A stretch of 26,416 nt of DNA from Candidatus Uhrbacteria bacterium. GTDB lineage: Bacteria; Patescibacteriota; Patescibacteriia; 2-12-FULL-60-25. Under the pieces are notes generated by a model that saw only the letters and a list, made by a program, of their open reading frames with translations, did no database searches and had not been told where the DNA came from. This document shows positions 14,162 through 21,335 of this stretch, in pieces. How positions within the stretch are numbered: the stretch's first letter is position 1; each line of letters opens with the position of its first letter. The DNA is taken from the NCBI GenBank assembly GCA_023246415.1, contig JAHFIK010000012.1, positions 1 to 26,416 of the forward strand, in the 5' to 3' direction. A program made the translations under genes and the position numbers.

Positions 14162-15553
14162 TTAGATGAGTTTGGCGCTTGGATCGTGTCCTTTTCGAAA
14201 CACGACTTCGGCCGTTGCAATTCGACTGACGCGGATGTTCATGGCAAGGATGTCGCCCATCTCTCGTCCATCGATGAAAGCTCTCGACGTCCGACGTCCG
14301 GGTTCGAGATTTCTGAAGGTGAACGTCGTATTGAGACCGAGCGTCCGTGGACGGTAGGTTGGTGGATCGCTGAAATCGTTGAATCCGATCGTGGCGAAAA
14401 TGAGCGCTTGGACATCGACGGGCATGGTTTGCGCACCCATGGATTTGGCGTAGGCCGTGGATCCGACAGGAAGCGACACGAGCGCCGCATCGCAGACCAA
14501 TCGTCGATACCGCGTGATGCCATCTTCGATCATTTCGATCCAGATCGTCCCGGAGTTCTCCTTTGTATACGCATCTTGAAAGGCGAATGCGTGGTGCCAG
14601 TGTTCTTCGAGATCCTGATACTCGACGTACAACATGGGAAACCGGTAGAGCGACAGATCGCCGGAGATGAGATCGAGCGGTGATTCGTCTGCCTCAAGGT
14701 GATTCAGATGAAACCCGCGATGACCCGCATTGATGCCGAAGAACGGGACGCGAAGCGGCCAGTAGGCGCGGATCGTATGCATCATATGTCCATCGCCGCC
14801 GAGGGCGATGATGCAGCTTGGGTCTTCGATGGGGTCTGCTGAAAATCCGAGTTGATCTCTGATGCGGCTCGCCGGGAGATTGATGTAGCTCCGGTCAATG
14901 ACGACCATGGGCCGTGAAAGATCCATGCGATACGGGACGGGTGTTCGTCGCAGTCCGCCGCGGTACAACCGATGGCGGCGGATGTAGTCGTTTACACGCG
15001 GGACGACGAGATCACAGATGTCGTCGCCTCGGAACACGCGTTCGCGAATGCGGAGATCGCTGCTCGGGACATCCAGTGGAATCAGGATGGAATGCGGGGG
15101 GAAGTCGGCGGGATCGTACGTTCCTCTGCCGATGACGACAAAGTTTGCGCGATCCCAGAGTTCTCGTCCGCGGTGCCAGCGCTGTTGGATTTCTGACGTC
15201 CCATGCTGTCCGCCTTCAAGCATGTTTGAGGTCACGACATGCCAGACCTCTGTGTCCGATCGTGATCGATAGGACTCATCGAGATCAATCGTACGCATGA
15301 ACTCTGAGGCCTCAAGATCGGAATGATCGACGCGACACCGAGGAATGCCCGCGAAGGTCATATCGACCATGGTGGCGCGGTCCGTTGGTTCGATGTCGTT
15401 GGTTGACTCTTTATCTGGCCGTGGGCCACAGGGTCGCACGATCAGCTCATCGAAAAAAATATTGGGATGCAGAGAGATCGCTTGGGCGATCGTGCGATGG
15501 TGTCTCGCGGGCGGGTTGAAGCTGTTTCCGTAGATCGCAATTCGCTTGGTCAC
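14162..15553 (-). CDS. nadD/nadK: Bifunctional NadD-NadK fusion: NaMN adenylyltransferase plus NAD kinase
   Basis: A 463-residue two-domain protein. Residues about 4-200 are a NadD-type nucleotidyltransferase: IAIYGNSFNPPARHHR (5-20), DRATMVDMTF (58-67), WDRANFVVIGRG (133-144), SSDLRIRERV (164-173, the ISSTxIR motif) and VNDYIRRHRLY (187-197). Residues about 215-463 are NAD kinase: LGGDGHMMHTIR (251-262), FFGINAGHRGFHLN (271-284), LPVGSTAYAKSMGA (361-374) and AFIDGR (425-430). NadD makes NaAD from NaMN and ATP; NadK makes NADP from NAD. The amidating step between them (NadE) is not here. The HxGH motif of NadD reads ARHH, so its first His is Ala (A16). The GTG start at 15553 is preceded by GAGGAG at good spacing. 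Confidence 0.88.
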   Translation of the reverse strand: MTKRIAIYGNSFNPPARHHRTIAQAISLHPNIFFDELIVRPCGPRPDKESTNDIEPTDRATMVDMTFAGIPRCRVDHSDLEASEFMRTIDLDESYRSRSDTEVWHVVTSNMLEGGQHGTSEIQQRWHRGRELWDRANFVVIGRGTYDPADFPPHSILIPLDVPSSDLRIRERVFRGDDICDLVVPRVNDYIRRHRLYRGGLRRTPVPYRMDLSRPMVVIDRSYINLPASRIRDQLGFSADPIEDPSCIIALGGDGHMMHTIRAYWPLRVPFFGINAGHRGFHLNHLEADESPLDLISGDLSLYRFPMLYVEYQDLEEHWHHAFAFQDAYTKENSGTIWIEMIEDGITRYRRLVCDAALVSLPVGSTAYAKSMGAQTMPVDVQALIFATIGFNDFSDPPTYRPRTLGLNTTFTFRNLEPGRRTSRAFIDGREMGDILAMNIRVSRIATAEVVFRKGHDPSAKLI

Positions 15554-15596
15554 TGAACGCTCCTCTTCTTGTGGTGAAAGGGCGACTGATAGCCGC

Positions 15597-15625
15597 ATTT
15601 ATGCAGAAAATGGGCTGATTGTCAA
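15597..15625 (-). promoter_or_regulatory. Promoter of the NadD-NadK gene
   Basis: On the minus strand: TTGACA (15620-15625), 17 bases, ATAAAT (15597-15602) preceded by TGC (extended -10 type). The spacer carries CATTTT at the shared offset. The leader is about 37 bases and contains the GAGGAG ribosome site. Confidence 0.75.
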
Positions 15626-15694
15626 TCGGCACGGAGTCGAAATCGGAATGAGGGGTAAATGGAGTTTTGCGAGATGCGATGGTACGCTCGCCGC

Positions 15695-16102
15695 ATGACG
15701 AATGATCAACCCCACGTCCGTCGAGCGCTTCCGACGACGTTCGGTATCCTCACACTCGGAAGCGTGGGGGTCTTATTCCTGTGTGATGCGGCCCCGCAAT
15801 TTTTTCCGTCGAATGCGCATGCCCTTCTCGCCACGTTGCCACTCGTGATGATTACGCTGACATTTATTGTCTACGAAGCCGCCCGACGAGCCACGAGACT
15901 CGAGTGGGCGAAGACCGCGATTCTTGCGTTCGCTTTTTTGTTTTGGGCTGCGAATCAGCTCTGTACGGATCCTCGGCTTGCCATGTCCTTCAACGATATC
16001 GCGATCGCCGGATTTGTCATTGATGTGTTCCTGGTGATCATCGGCTGGTCGCATCGCGCTGCTCGCCTCGCAGACGATTGTGATGATATTGTGCCAACGT
16101 AA
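15695..16102 (+). CDS. Small membrane protein of unknown function
   Basis: A 135-residue protein with about four hydrophobic segments: TTFGILTLGSVGVLFLCD, LATLPLVMITLTFIVY, ILAFAFLFWAANQLC and IAIAGFVIDVFLVIIGW. The N-terminus is basic (HVRRALPTT) and the C-terminus is acidic (LADDCDDIVPT). I do not recognise a family. The ATG at 15695 is preferred because upstream in-frame codons are short and TACGCT lies 7 bases before it as a possible -10 box; ATG 15674 is an alternative. It is divergent from the NadD-NadK gene and ends before a bidirectional terminator shared with tRNA-Arg. Confidence 0.6.
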   Translation: MTNDQPHVRRALPTTFGILTLGSVGVLFLCDAAPQFFPSNAHALLATLPLVMITLTFIVYEAARRATRLEWAKTAILAFAFLFWAANQLCTDPRLAMSFNDIAIAGFVIDVFLVIIGWSHRAARLADDCDDIVPT

Positions 16103-16115
16103 TACAGAAATCGTT

Positions 16116-16167
16116 GTGCACCACGTAAAAACGACTCACCAAAGCGAGTCGTTTTTACGTGGTGCAC
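16116..16167. terminator. 22-bp inverted repeat terminator overlapping the tRNA-Arg 3' end
   Basis: 16116-16137 and 16146-16167 are perfect reverse complements (GTGCACCACGTAAAAACGAC plus TC) with an 8-base loop. A and T tracts on both sides of the GC core allow termination in both directions. The right arm includes the tRNA's CCA, discriminator and four acceptor bases. Confidence 0.85.
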
Positions 16168-16236
16168 CCCAGACGATTCGAACGTCTGACCTCTTCCTTC
16201 GGAGGGAAGCGCTCTATCCAGCTGAGCTAGGGATGC
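16160..16236 (-). tRNA. tRNA-Arg, anticodon CCG, CCA encoded
   Basis: On the minus strand a full cloverleaf is readable. The acceptor is GCATCCC/GGGGTGC with one T-G pair, and the D arm is GCTC...GAGC. The anticodon arm is CTTCC-CTCCGAA-GGAAG with CCG at 34-36. The T arm is AGACG-TTCGAAT-CGTCT. The discriminator is A and the genome encodes CCA. It decodes CGG. Confidence 0.96.
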
Positions 16237-16259
16237 GTGGAATTCGGTTGTCGCGACGG

Positions 16260-16288
16260 ATCGTAGCGGGAAAAGGGAGGAAAGGCAA
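16260..16288 (-). promoter_or_regulatory. Promoter of tRNA-Arg
   Basis: On the minus strand: TTGCCT (16283-16288), 17 bases, TACGAT (16260-16265), 23 bases before the mature 5' end. The same -35 form, TTGCCT, precedes proS. Confidence 0.55.
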
Positions 16289-16324
16289 GGGAACGTGGCG
16301 TCTCTGCCTACGTATCAAAAAGAT

Positions 16325-16355
16325 CGTCCCGCGAACACCGAAGTGTTGCGGGACG
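16325..16355 (-). terminator. Intrinsic terminator of the deoxyribosyltransferase-like gene
   Basis: The stem CGTCCCGC/GCGGGACG extends through AACAC/GTGTT around a small loop. On the minus strand ATCTTTTTGA follows. It lies 10 bases past the stop codon. Confidence 0.88.
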
Positions 16356-16365
16356 TTTTGATAGC

Positions 16366-16812
16366 TCACGAGCGTGTCGTGAGATCTCGAAGGGTGACGA
16401 CGATATCGTCGACGGTTTCCATCCAGTGCATGCGCTCCCGAAAGACGATCGTGAGCGCGCGCATGTATTCGCGCGACGAGACGCCGGGATCGACATGGAC
16501 CAGGATCGGGATGCCGAGACGGGAGAGGATCCCGAGTTCGATGCGTGCGGTGTGGCCATGCGAATCGCCGTCGTGATGCCACAGGATGACATCTGCGGTG
16601 CGCATGAGGCTCAGGTCCTGTTCGAGAAGCGGAAGGATTTCTTCCGCGGTCGTCGCGGACAGCCATCGGACATCCATATTATCGATGACGTCGTACCCGC
16701 AACGCCGGATACTTGGCGTCAGGAGTTCGCGCCAGCGTGTGGCCATGGTGCCGAAAAGAGCGACGTTTCTTTTTTGTTTGCGTGCCGGTGGATTGGTCGA
16801 ATTGTTGGGCAT
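16366..16812 (-). CDS. Nucleoside 2-deoxyribosyltransferase-like protein
   Basis: A 148-residue protein. After a basic N-terminus, NVALFGTMATRWRELLTPSI is strand 1 and its loop; TADVILWHHDGDSHGHTARI (72-91) and ELGILSRLGIPILVHVDPG (92-110) match the family pattern of an aspartate or histidine loop, then E.G.....GKP.L, with E92 as candidate nucleophile. Family members move deoxyribose between bases or act as nucleotide N-glycosidases, some in defence or nucleotide clean-up. The activity here is inferred from the fold pattern only. The ATG at 16812 has GAGGT upstream; the longer open frame to 17058 is basic, low-information sequence. Confidence 0.5.
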   Translation of the reverse strand: MPNNSTNPPARKQKRNVALFGTMATRWRELLTPSIRRCGYDVIDNMDVRWLSATTAEEILPLLEQDLSLMRTADVILWHHDGDSHGHTARIELGILSRLGIPILVHVDPGVSSREYMRALTIVFRERMHWMETVDDIVVTLRDLTTRS

Positions 16813-17011
16813 TCGTGACCTCGGTGAACGGACGGACAATTTTTGTTCGCTGAGCCTTTCATTGAATAGCGGATTTGTCAAGCGTGAAGGGAGAGATGAA
16901 CGATCGGGCCGGGAATCTGCGGATGACGACGTGCGGCAGAACTCGCGAACGTTCGCGAGCGACTCATCATTAAAACGCATGAACGCGGTTTTCGGAATGG
17001 TGTTTGCTCTT

Positions 17012-17045
17012 AAAAAAAAGACAAGGCGCCGACATAGACGGCGCC
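17012..17045 (-). terminator. Intrinsic terminator of the secreted-protein gene
   Basis: The stem GGCGCC(G)/(C)GGCGCC (17025-17045) is followed on the minus strand by TTGTC and eight T residues (17012-17019). Confidence 0.92.
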
Positions 17046-17071
17046 CTGGAACGATCATGCATTCAACGTTA

Positions 17072-17437
17072 CTAGTACTCGATTTTTACGATATCCGCGT
17101 CGATACACCCGCCGTATCTGGACTCTTGGCCGCAGGCGATGTTCGAATTTTTCGAGGTCTCCTCGCCCGGACCGAGTCTGAATCGGCAAAATTCTCCGCT
17201 TCCTTCGCTTGCGTAGGTGAGCTTGATGCAGATCTGACTGAATGTTCTCCCAGTCAGATTTTTCACCGTATACCACCCGCTGTGCTTTCCGTCCCAGTTG
17301 CCGACGGTGACACGGGCAACCTCATCCTTGTTCGCGTTCGTGAACATCCAGTTGTTGTACTCGTTTGAGTCTGCGGAGGCGAATGTGGCGATGAGCATGA
17401 GGGGAAGCGTGGTCAGCCAGAACGTTATTTTCTTCAT
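17072..17437 (-). CDS. Small secreted Cys-containing protein, unknown
   Basis: A 121-residue protein with a clear signal peptide: MKKITFWLTTLPLMLIATFA, probable cleavage after ASA (about residue 22). The mature part of about 99 residues has four cysteines (ICIK, FCRF, ACGQ, GCID), enough for two disulfides, and is rich in Gly, Asn and aromatic residues. I do not recognise a family. The ATG has AAAGAAGGAC just upstream, a good ribosome site. The predicted promoter leaves a leader of about 118 bases with a long hairpin, so post-transcriptional control is possible. A strong terminator follows. Confidence 0.72.
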   Translation of the reverse strand: MKKITFWLTTLPLMLIATFASADSNEYNNWMFTNANKDEVARVTVGNWDGKHSGWYTVKNLTGRTFSQICIKLTYASEGSGEFCRFRLGPGEETSKNSNIACGQESRYGGCIDADIVKIEY

Positions 17438-17471
17438 AGGTCCTTCTTTTCCGGAAATGCGAAACGATCAG

Positions 17472-17526
17472 ATCCATTCCCAGAAGACCATCTCGCTCTG
17501 GCGAGGGAGATGCGCGTCTGGGACGG
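17472..17526 (-). promoter_or_regulatory. Leader hairpin upstream of the secreted-protein gene
   Basis: An imperfect stem-loop of about 25 bp (core CTCGC-TCTG-GCGAG at 17492-17505, outer pairing ATCC.T.CCAGA with TCTGGGACGGAT) lies in the predicted 5' leader, 35 bases before the ATG. Confidence 0.45.
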
Positions 17527-17561
17527 ATGCGATGAAACGACGGAACAGGACGTGAAGACTC

Positions 17562-17589
17562 ATCGTACGTGTACGTTGTCTGATGTAAA
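17562..17589 (-). promoter_or_regulatory. Possible promoter of the secreted-protein gene
   Basis: On the minus strand: TTTACA (17584-17589), 16 bases, TACGAT (17562-17567). Alternative starts are possible. Confidence 0.4.
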
Positions 17590-17638
17590 GAACCGCACGA
17601 ATTTAGCAGATCTTTCAAAAAGAATCAATCCGAATACG

Positions 17639-17670
17639 AAAGACTCCTCGCGTGCATGCGAGGAGTCTTT
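17639..17670 (-). terminator. Terminator after tRNA-Lys
   Basis: A perfect 13-bp stem AAAGACTCCTCGC/GCGAGGAGTCTTT with loop GTGCAT starts 3 bases past the CCA end. The T-tract is short. Confidence 0.75.
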
Positions 17671-17672
17671 GC

Positions 17673-17749
17673 TGGTGCACCGCCCCGGAATCGAACCGGG
17701 AACCTTGGGCTTAAGAGGCCCCTGCTCTAACCAATTGAGCTAGCGATGC
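17673..17749 (-). tRNA. tRNA-Lys, anticodon CTT, CCA encoded
   Basis: On the minus strand the acceptor GCATCGC pairs with GCGGTGC. The D arm is GCTC...GAGC. The anticodon loop CTCTTAA carries CTT at 34-36, and the stem GGGGC/GCCCA has one end mismatch. The T arm is CCCGG-TTCGATT-CCGGG. The discriminator is A, followed by an encoded CCA. It decodes AAG. Confidence 0.95.
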
Positions 17750-17770
17750 GTCTTCTGTTTTTGCGCGGGA

Positions 17771-17799
17771 AATATAGCGTTTTCGGTTTTTTCTGTCAA
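17771..17799 (-). promoter_or_regulatory. Promoter of tRNA-Lys
   Basis: On the minus strand: TTGACA (17794-17799), 17 bases, TATATT (17771-17776). The transcript would start about 15 bases before the mature 5' end. Confidence 0.85.
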
Positions 17800-17919
17800 C
17801 GGATTGGAAAGGAGATCGGGAAGCAGGGTGCGATGAGCGGTCCGCTTACCACTTACTGCATCCCGATCTTCTTTTTATTCAATGTTGAGCCAAGAGATCA
17901 AATACGGCCCATATTCAGC

Positions 17920-17948
17920 TTGTTTTGTTGTAAAAAATATGGTATCCC
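17920..17948 (+). promoter_or_regulatory. Possible promoter of the gene at 17985
   Basis: TTGTTT (17920-17925), 17 bases, TATCCC (17943-17948); the leader is about 30 bases and contains AGAGGA. Confidence 0.4.
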
Positions 17949-17984
17949 TTCCGCGCACCACGGGGGATTGAGAGGAACAGACGG

Positions 17985-18689
17985 ATGAGAACGCAGGGAC
18001 GTTCAGGATCGACGATCTTCCACTTTGGACCTTTAACAACATCAGGATCAGGAGCAGGAGAAATGACTTCAATGGGAAGCGAAGCCGTGACGCTTCGGCC
18101 GCCAGACATTGGGATGGATACGCGTGTGAACATTGACCTCACCAGTTTGGACTCAATAGAGACCGAACGTCCGTTATCGGAACGACAGACGCTTCCAAAT
18201 CTCGCAAACGCACCGGATAGTCGGCCGACGCTGAATCCGGCAAGCGGGCCAGCGGCACAACCGTCGAGTCACGTGATTCAGTTCACGGAGTCCGGCATTG
18301 ATCAGGTGCCGCTTGAGCCATGGCAGGTAGATCTGATCAAGCTGTGTGAAGAACTGTATCGCTTAATGACGCGGTACTGGAGCATCGCACGGGCGGACAC
18401 ACGCCGAAGGCTGCAGGATAGAGGCGTCCCCATCGGGAGCGACAAGAACGCAAATAACTCGGCAGAGTTTTTTGTCAGGGAGCTCACACGCGTTTCCAAC
18501 GTCGTGCAAGCACAGCATCTCGTCGAACGCGATGCGCGGTATCGCGTGTTCCATCAATTGAACGGCTCTTTTCTTATTCTTCGCGATACGATTATGAGTT
18601 CATTTTCTGCGACAGACGACGAAATCGTTGACTGTCTGAAGAAGGTTGAATCTCTGTTCGCAAAATTCGAGGACGTCTCACTCTCCTGA
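17985..18689 (+). CDS. Hypothetical protein with disordered N-terminal half
   Basis: A 234-residue protein that I do not recognise. Residues 1-105 are rich in Ser, Thr, Pro and Gly and look disordered. Residues about 108-234 are helical and charged: WQVDLIKLCEELYRLMTRYW, then FFVRELTRVSNVVQAQHLVE and CLKKVESLFAKFEDVSLS at the end. There is no signal peptide or membrane segment, so it is probably cytoplasmic. The ATG at 17985 has AGAGGA about 9 bases upstream. Its promoter and terminator make it a single-gene unit between tRNA-Lys and proS. Confidence 0.7.
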   Translation: MRTQGRSGSTIFHFGPLTTSGSGAGEMTSMGSEAVTLRPPDIGMDTRVNIDLTSLDSIETERPLSERQTLPNLANAPDSRPTLNPASGPAAQPSSHVIQFTESGIDQVPLEPWQVDLIKLCEELYRLMTRYWSIARADTRRRLQDRGVPIGSDKNANNSAEFFVRELTRVSNVVQAQHLVERDARYRVFHQLNGSFLILRDTIMSSFSATDDEIVDCLKKVESLFAKFEDVSLS

Positions 18690-18705
18690 TGATGTAACGA
18701 TAACG

Positions 18706-18739
18706 ACCGTCCATGCGGAGTACTCTCTGCGTGGACGGT
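18706..18739 (+). terminator. Terminator of the hypothetical gene
   Basis: An 11-bp stem ACCGTCCATGC/GCGTGGACGGT with one T-G pair and a 12-base loop is followed by GTGTTTAAT. Confidence 0.75.
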
Positions 18740-18754
18740 GTGTTTAATAATATA

Positions 18755-18843
18755 AGTCCGTAGGTCCGTAGGTCCGTAGGTCCGTAGGTCCGTATGTCCG
18801 TAGGTCGGATCCGAACATACGGACCTACGGACCTACGGACCTA
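18755..18843. repeat. Tandem-word hairpin, GGTCCGTA family
   Basis: Six GGTCCGTA-type octamers on the left. Arms 18769-18797 and 18815-18843 are perfect over 29 bases. The loop holds the small palindrome TCGGATCCGA. The same word appears at 1777-1853, 17 kb away. Confidence 0.88.
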
Positions 18844-18861
18844 TTATTCATCCCAACCAGC

Positions 18862-18890
18862 TTGCCTAAACTTCGCCTCCGTCTTACGCT
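18862..18890 (+). promoter_or_regulatory. proS promoter
   Basis: TTGCCT (18862-18867), 17 bases, TACGCT (18885-18890). Nine bases separate the -10 box from the ATG, so the leader would be about 3 bases. The form matches the tRNA-Arg promoter. Confidence 0.65.
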
Positions 18891-18899
18891 GTCCGCAAT

Positions 18900-20174
18900 A
18901 TGCGCATGACGACACTGCTCACAAAAACCGCAAAAACCGCACCCGCCGAGGCGGATAGCGCGAACGCGAAGTTTCTTTTACAGGGTGGATTTGTCCGGCA
19001 GGAAGCCGCCGGGATCTACTCATGGCTTCCGCTTGGCCTTCGGGTCCTTCGCAATGTGGAGCGGATCATTCGCGAAGAAATGGATGCGCTTGGATCACAA
19101 GAGATTTTGATGCCCGCCCTTCATCCCAAAGAACCATGGGTCACGACCGGGCGTTGGGATAACGTTGATATTCTGTTTAAGGTGTTGAGCCAGACGAAAA
19201 AAGAATATGCGCTCGGCGCGTCGCATGAAGAAATTGTCACGCCGCTTGTCGGAAGTTTTATCCGTTCGTACACCGATCTTCCGGTTTCTGTGTACCAGAT
19301 CCAAACAAAATTCCGTGATGAGCTCCGTGCGAAGAGCGGGATTTTGCGCGGGCGTGAATTTCAGATGAAGGACATGTATTCCTTCCATCGGACGCAGGAG
19401 GATTTGGACGCGTTCTATCAAAAGACGCTCGAGGCGTACCTCTCCGTGTATCGACGATGTGGCGTGGATGCGAAGGTCGTGGAAGCGTCCGGAGGCATTT
19501 TTACAGAAAAGAAGTCCCACGAATTCCAAGTCATCACCCCAGCGGGCGAAGATCGTATTCTTGCGTGCTCCGAGTGCACGTTCGCACAAAATAGTGAGAT
19601 CTCGAGTCTGACTGAAACAGATCCGTGCCCGAATTGCGGCAAAACATTAACGATCACGAAGGGGATCGAAGCCGGGAACATCTTTGATCTGGGAACAAAA
19701 TATTCTGAGCCGTTCAAGATTGAATTCACGGATGAAGATGGCACTCGGAAGGCCGTGTTGATGGGATGCTATGGAATCGGGGTGTCGCGTCTTGTTGGAA
19801 CCGTGGTGGAAGCAAGTCATGACGATCGCGGCATCATCTGGCCAAAGTCCATTGCGCCGTATGCGGTCCATCTTGTGTCGCTTTCTTCAAAGGATCCGGC
19901 AATCAATGAACGTGTCATGACCGCGTCGGAAAGTCTTGTCGATGAATTGAAGGAGGCGGGGATTGAAGTCTTCTGGGACGATCGTACGGGCGTGTCCGCA
20001 GGTGAAAAATTCGCCGACGCCGATCTCCTCGGGATTCCGCTTCGCATCGTGATCTCAGAAAAGGCGCTCGCTCAAGGCGGGGCGGAATGGAAGCTTCGTG
20101 CGGGCGGGGATGCGCGGATTGTTCCGGTCGAAGGCGTCGCGGAAGAAATCGCCGCGTGGGTCGAAGAAAAATAG
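18900..20174 (+). CDS. proS: Prolyl-tRNA synthetase, short form lacking the editing insert
   Basis: A 424-residue class II synthetase that charges tRNA-Pro. Motif 1 region: GIYSWLPLGLRVLRNVERII. Motif 2: FRDELRAKSGILRGREFQMK (138-157). Motif 3: GCYGIGVSRLVGTVVEASHD (289-308). A C-terminal anticodon-binding domain follows from about 325 (VHLVSLSS to WVEEK). Bacterial-type ProRS is usually about 570 residues, with a roughly 180-residue INS domain between motifs 2 and 3 that clears mischarged Ala-tRNA. Here the INS is gone; a short linker with C223, C226, C243 and C246 joins the flanking parts. ATG 18900 (or 18906) is nearly leaderless. The stop codon is directly followed by a perfect hairpin shared with pilT. 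Confidence 0.95.
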   Translation: MRMTTLLTKTAKTAPAEADSANAKFLLQGGFVRQEAAGIYSWLPLGLRVLRNVERIIREEMDALGSQEILMPALHPKEPWVTTGRWDNVDILFKVLSQTKKEYALGASHEEIVTPLVGSFIRSYTDLPVSVYQIQTKFRDELRAKSGILRGREFQMKDMYSFHRTQEDLDAFYQKTLEAYLSVYRRCGVDAKVVEASGGIFTEKKSHEFQVITPAGEDRILACSECTFAQNSEISSLTETDPCPNCGKTLTITKGIEAGNIFDLGTKYSEPFKIEFTDEDGTRKAVLMGCYGIGVSRLVGTVVEASHDDRGIIWPKSIAPYAVHLVSLSSKDPAINERVMTASESLVDELKEAGIEVFWDDRTGVSAGEKFADADLLGIPLRIVISEKALAQGGAEWKLRAGGDARIVPVEGVAEEIAAWVEEK

Positions 20175-20245
20175 CAATCAAGCAATCCAACAATCAAACA
20201 ATCCTCCAGCCTGGAGGATTGTTTGATTGTTGGATTGCTTGATTG
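20175..20245. repeat. Tandem-word hairpin, CAATCAAG/CAATC family
   Basis: Two 35-base arms (20175-20209, 20211-20245) are perfect reverse complements around one base. It begins at the base after the proS stop and lies between convergent proS and pilT, so it probably ends both transcripts. The hairpin at 24371-24445 is nearly the same sequence. Confidence 0.9.
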
Positions 20246-20267
20246 TTGTCGCTGACAACGTCCTCGC

Positions 20268-21326
20268 CTATTCGAGCGACTGTGGATTTCTGACGTGTGC
20301 CATCGCGGTTTGCCGGGTGATGAATCCTTCGTTGAGGAGCCATTTGAGCTCTTGATCGAGGGTGTTCATGTGCTGATCCGGGGAACTATAGAGGACGTTC
20401 TGGATCTGCGTCGTTTTCTGTTCTCGGATGAGGTTCGCGATTGCGATGTTATTCACGAGGACTTCGTGCGCGGCAATGCGCGTCCCGTCCACGCGTGGGA
20501 TGAGGATCTGGGCCACGATCCCTCGTAAGACGAACGCAAGCTGCATGCGAACTTGCTGTTGCTGGTCGGCCGGGAAGGCGCTGACAATACGGTCAATCGT
20601 TTCTGCGGCGCTGTTCGTGTGGAGGGTTGTGAGCACCAAGTGGCCGGTTTCTGCGAGCGTGAGTGTGGCGGAAATCGTTTCCAGGTTACGCATTTCGCCG
20701 ACGAGAATGACGTTCGGATCTTGGCGAAGCACGTGCTTGAGTCCTTCTTCAAAGGTGAGAAAATCGCTTCCGAGTTCGCGTTGCGCGATAACGCTCTCTT
20801 TTGAGGAGTACATGAACTCAATCGGATCTTCCAGGGTGATGATGTGCTTCTTCTGCGTCTGGTTAATGTCTTCGATCATCGACGCGAGGAGCGTGGATTT
20901 ACCGGCACCCGTCGGTCCTGTCACGATGACGAGTCCCATGTCGTGCTTCACGAAGTCGTATGCGGCTTCAGGAGCAAGGAGATCATCGAGCGTTGGAATA
21001 TTGACCGGGATATAACGGGCGGCAACGGCTGGATTTCCGCGTTCCCAGAAACAGTTCACACGAAAACGGGCACCGCCGCTCAGATCGACCGAGACGTCGA
21101 GCTCGCGCTGTTCCATGAAATATTTCAATGGGCCTTTGTCGAGCATCTCTTCAATCAGCTCTAAGAGTTTCGCAGAGGTGAATTCCGGAAAGTCTGTGAC
21201 TTTCGAAAGGATCCCGTTGATACGCACGATGGGCGGTTGGTTCACCATGCAGTGCACGTCAGAGGCATTCTGGTCCGCACCGTATTTCAGGATGGGATAC
21301 ATCCCGGCTTTTGAAGAGAGTGACAT
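20268..21326 (-). CDS. pilT: Type IV pilus retraction ATPase PilT
   Basis: A 352-residue PilT. The N-terminal PAS-like domain has ASDVHCMVNQPPIVRINGIL. The RecA-like core has Walker A GPTGAGKST (137-145), Asp box LEDPIEF, Walker B ILVGEMRN (207-214), His box TTLHTNSA, and the PilT-specific AIANLIREQKTTQIQNVL near the C-terminus. The PilB zinc cysteines are absent. PilT drives pilus depolymerisation and twitching. It lies 7 kb from the assembly genes on the opposite strand with its own -10 box. The ATG at 21326 is 9 bases from that box; an upstream start at 21368 would lie within the neighbouring hairpin. Confidence 0.94.
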   Translation of the reverse strand: MSLSSKAGMYPILKYGADQNASDVHCMVNQPPIVRINGILSKVTDFPEFTSAKLLELIEEMLDKGPLKYFMEQRELDVSVDLSGGARFRVNCFWERGNPAVAARYIPVNIPTLDDLLAPEAAYDFVKHDMGLVIVTGPTGAGKSTLLASMIEDINQTQKKHIITLEDPIEFMYSSKESVIAQRELGSDFLTFEEGLKHVLRQDPNVILVGEMRNLETISATLTLAETGHLVLTTLHTNSAAETIDRIVSAFPADQQQQVRMQLAFVLRGIVAQILIPRVDGTRIAAHEVLVNNIAIANLIREQKTTQIQNVLYSSPDQHMNTLDQELKWLLNEGFITRQTAMAHVRNPQSLE

Positions 21327-21335
21327 ATGAAAGGA

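Noticed and set aside
16813..17058. N-terminal extension of the deoxyribosyltransferase-like gene
   Set aside because: The added residues are Arg/Ser-rich with no motif, and the ATG at 16812 has its own GAGGT site.
18755..18843. Regular repeats resembling a small CRISPR array
   Set aside because: The units are contiguous octamers with no spacers, the two halves are inverted, and no cas gene is present.
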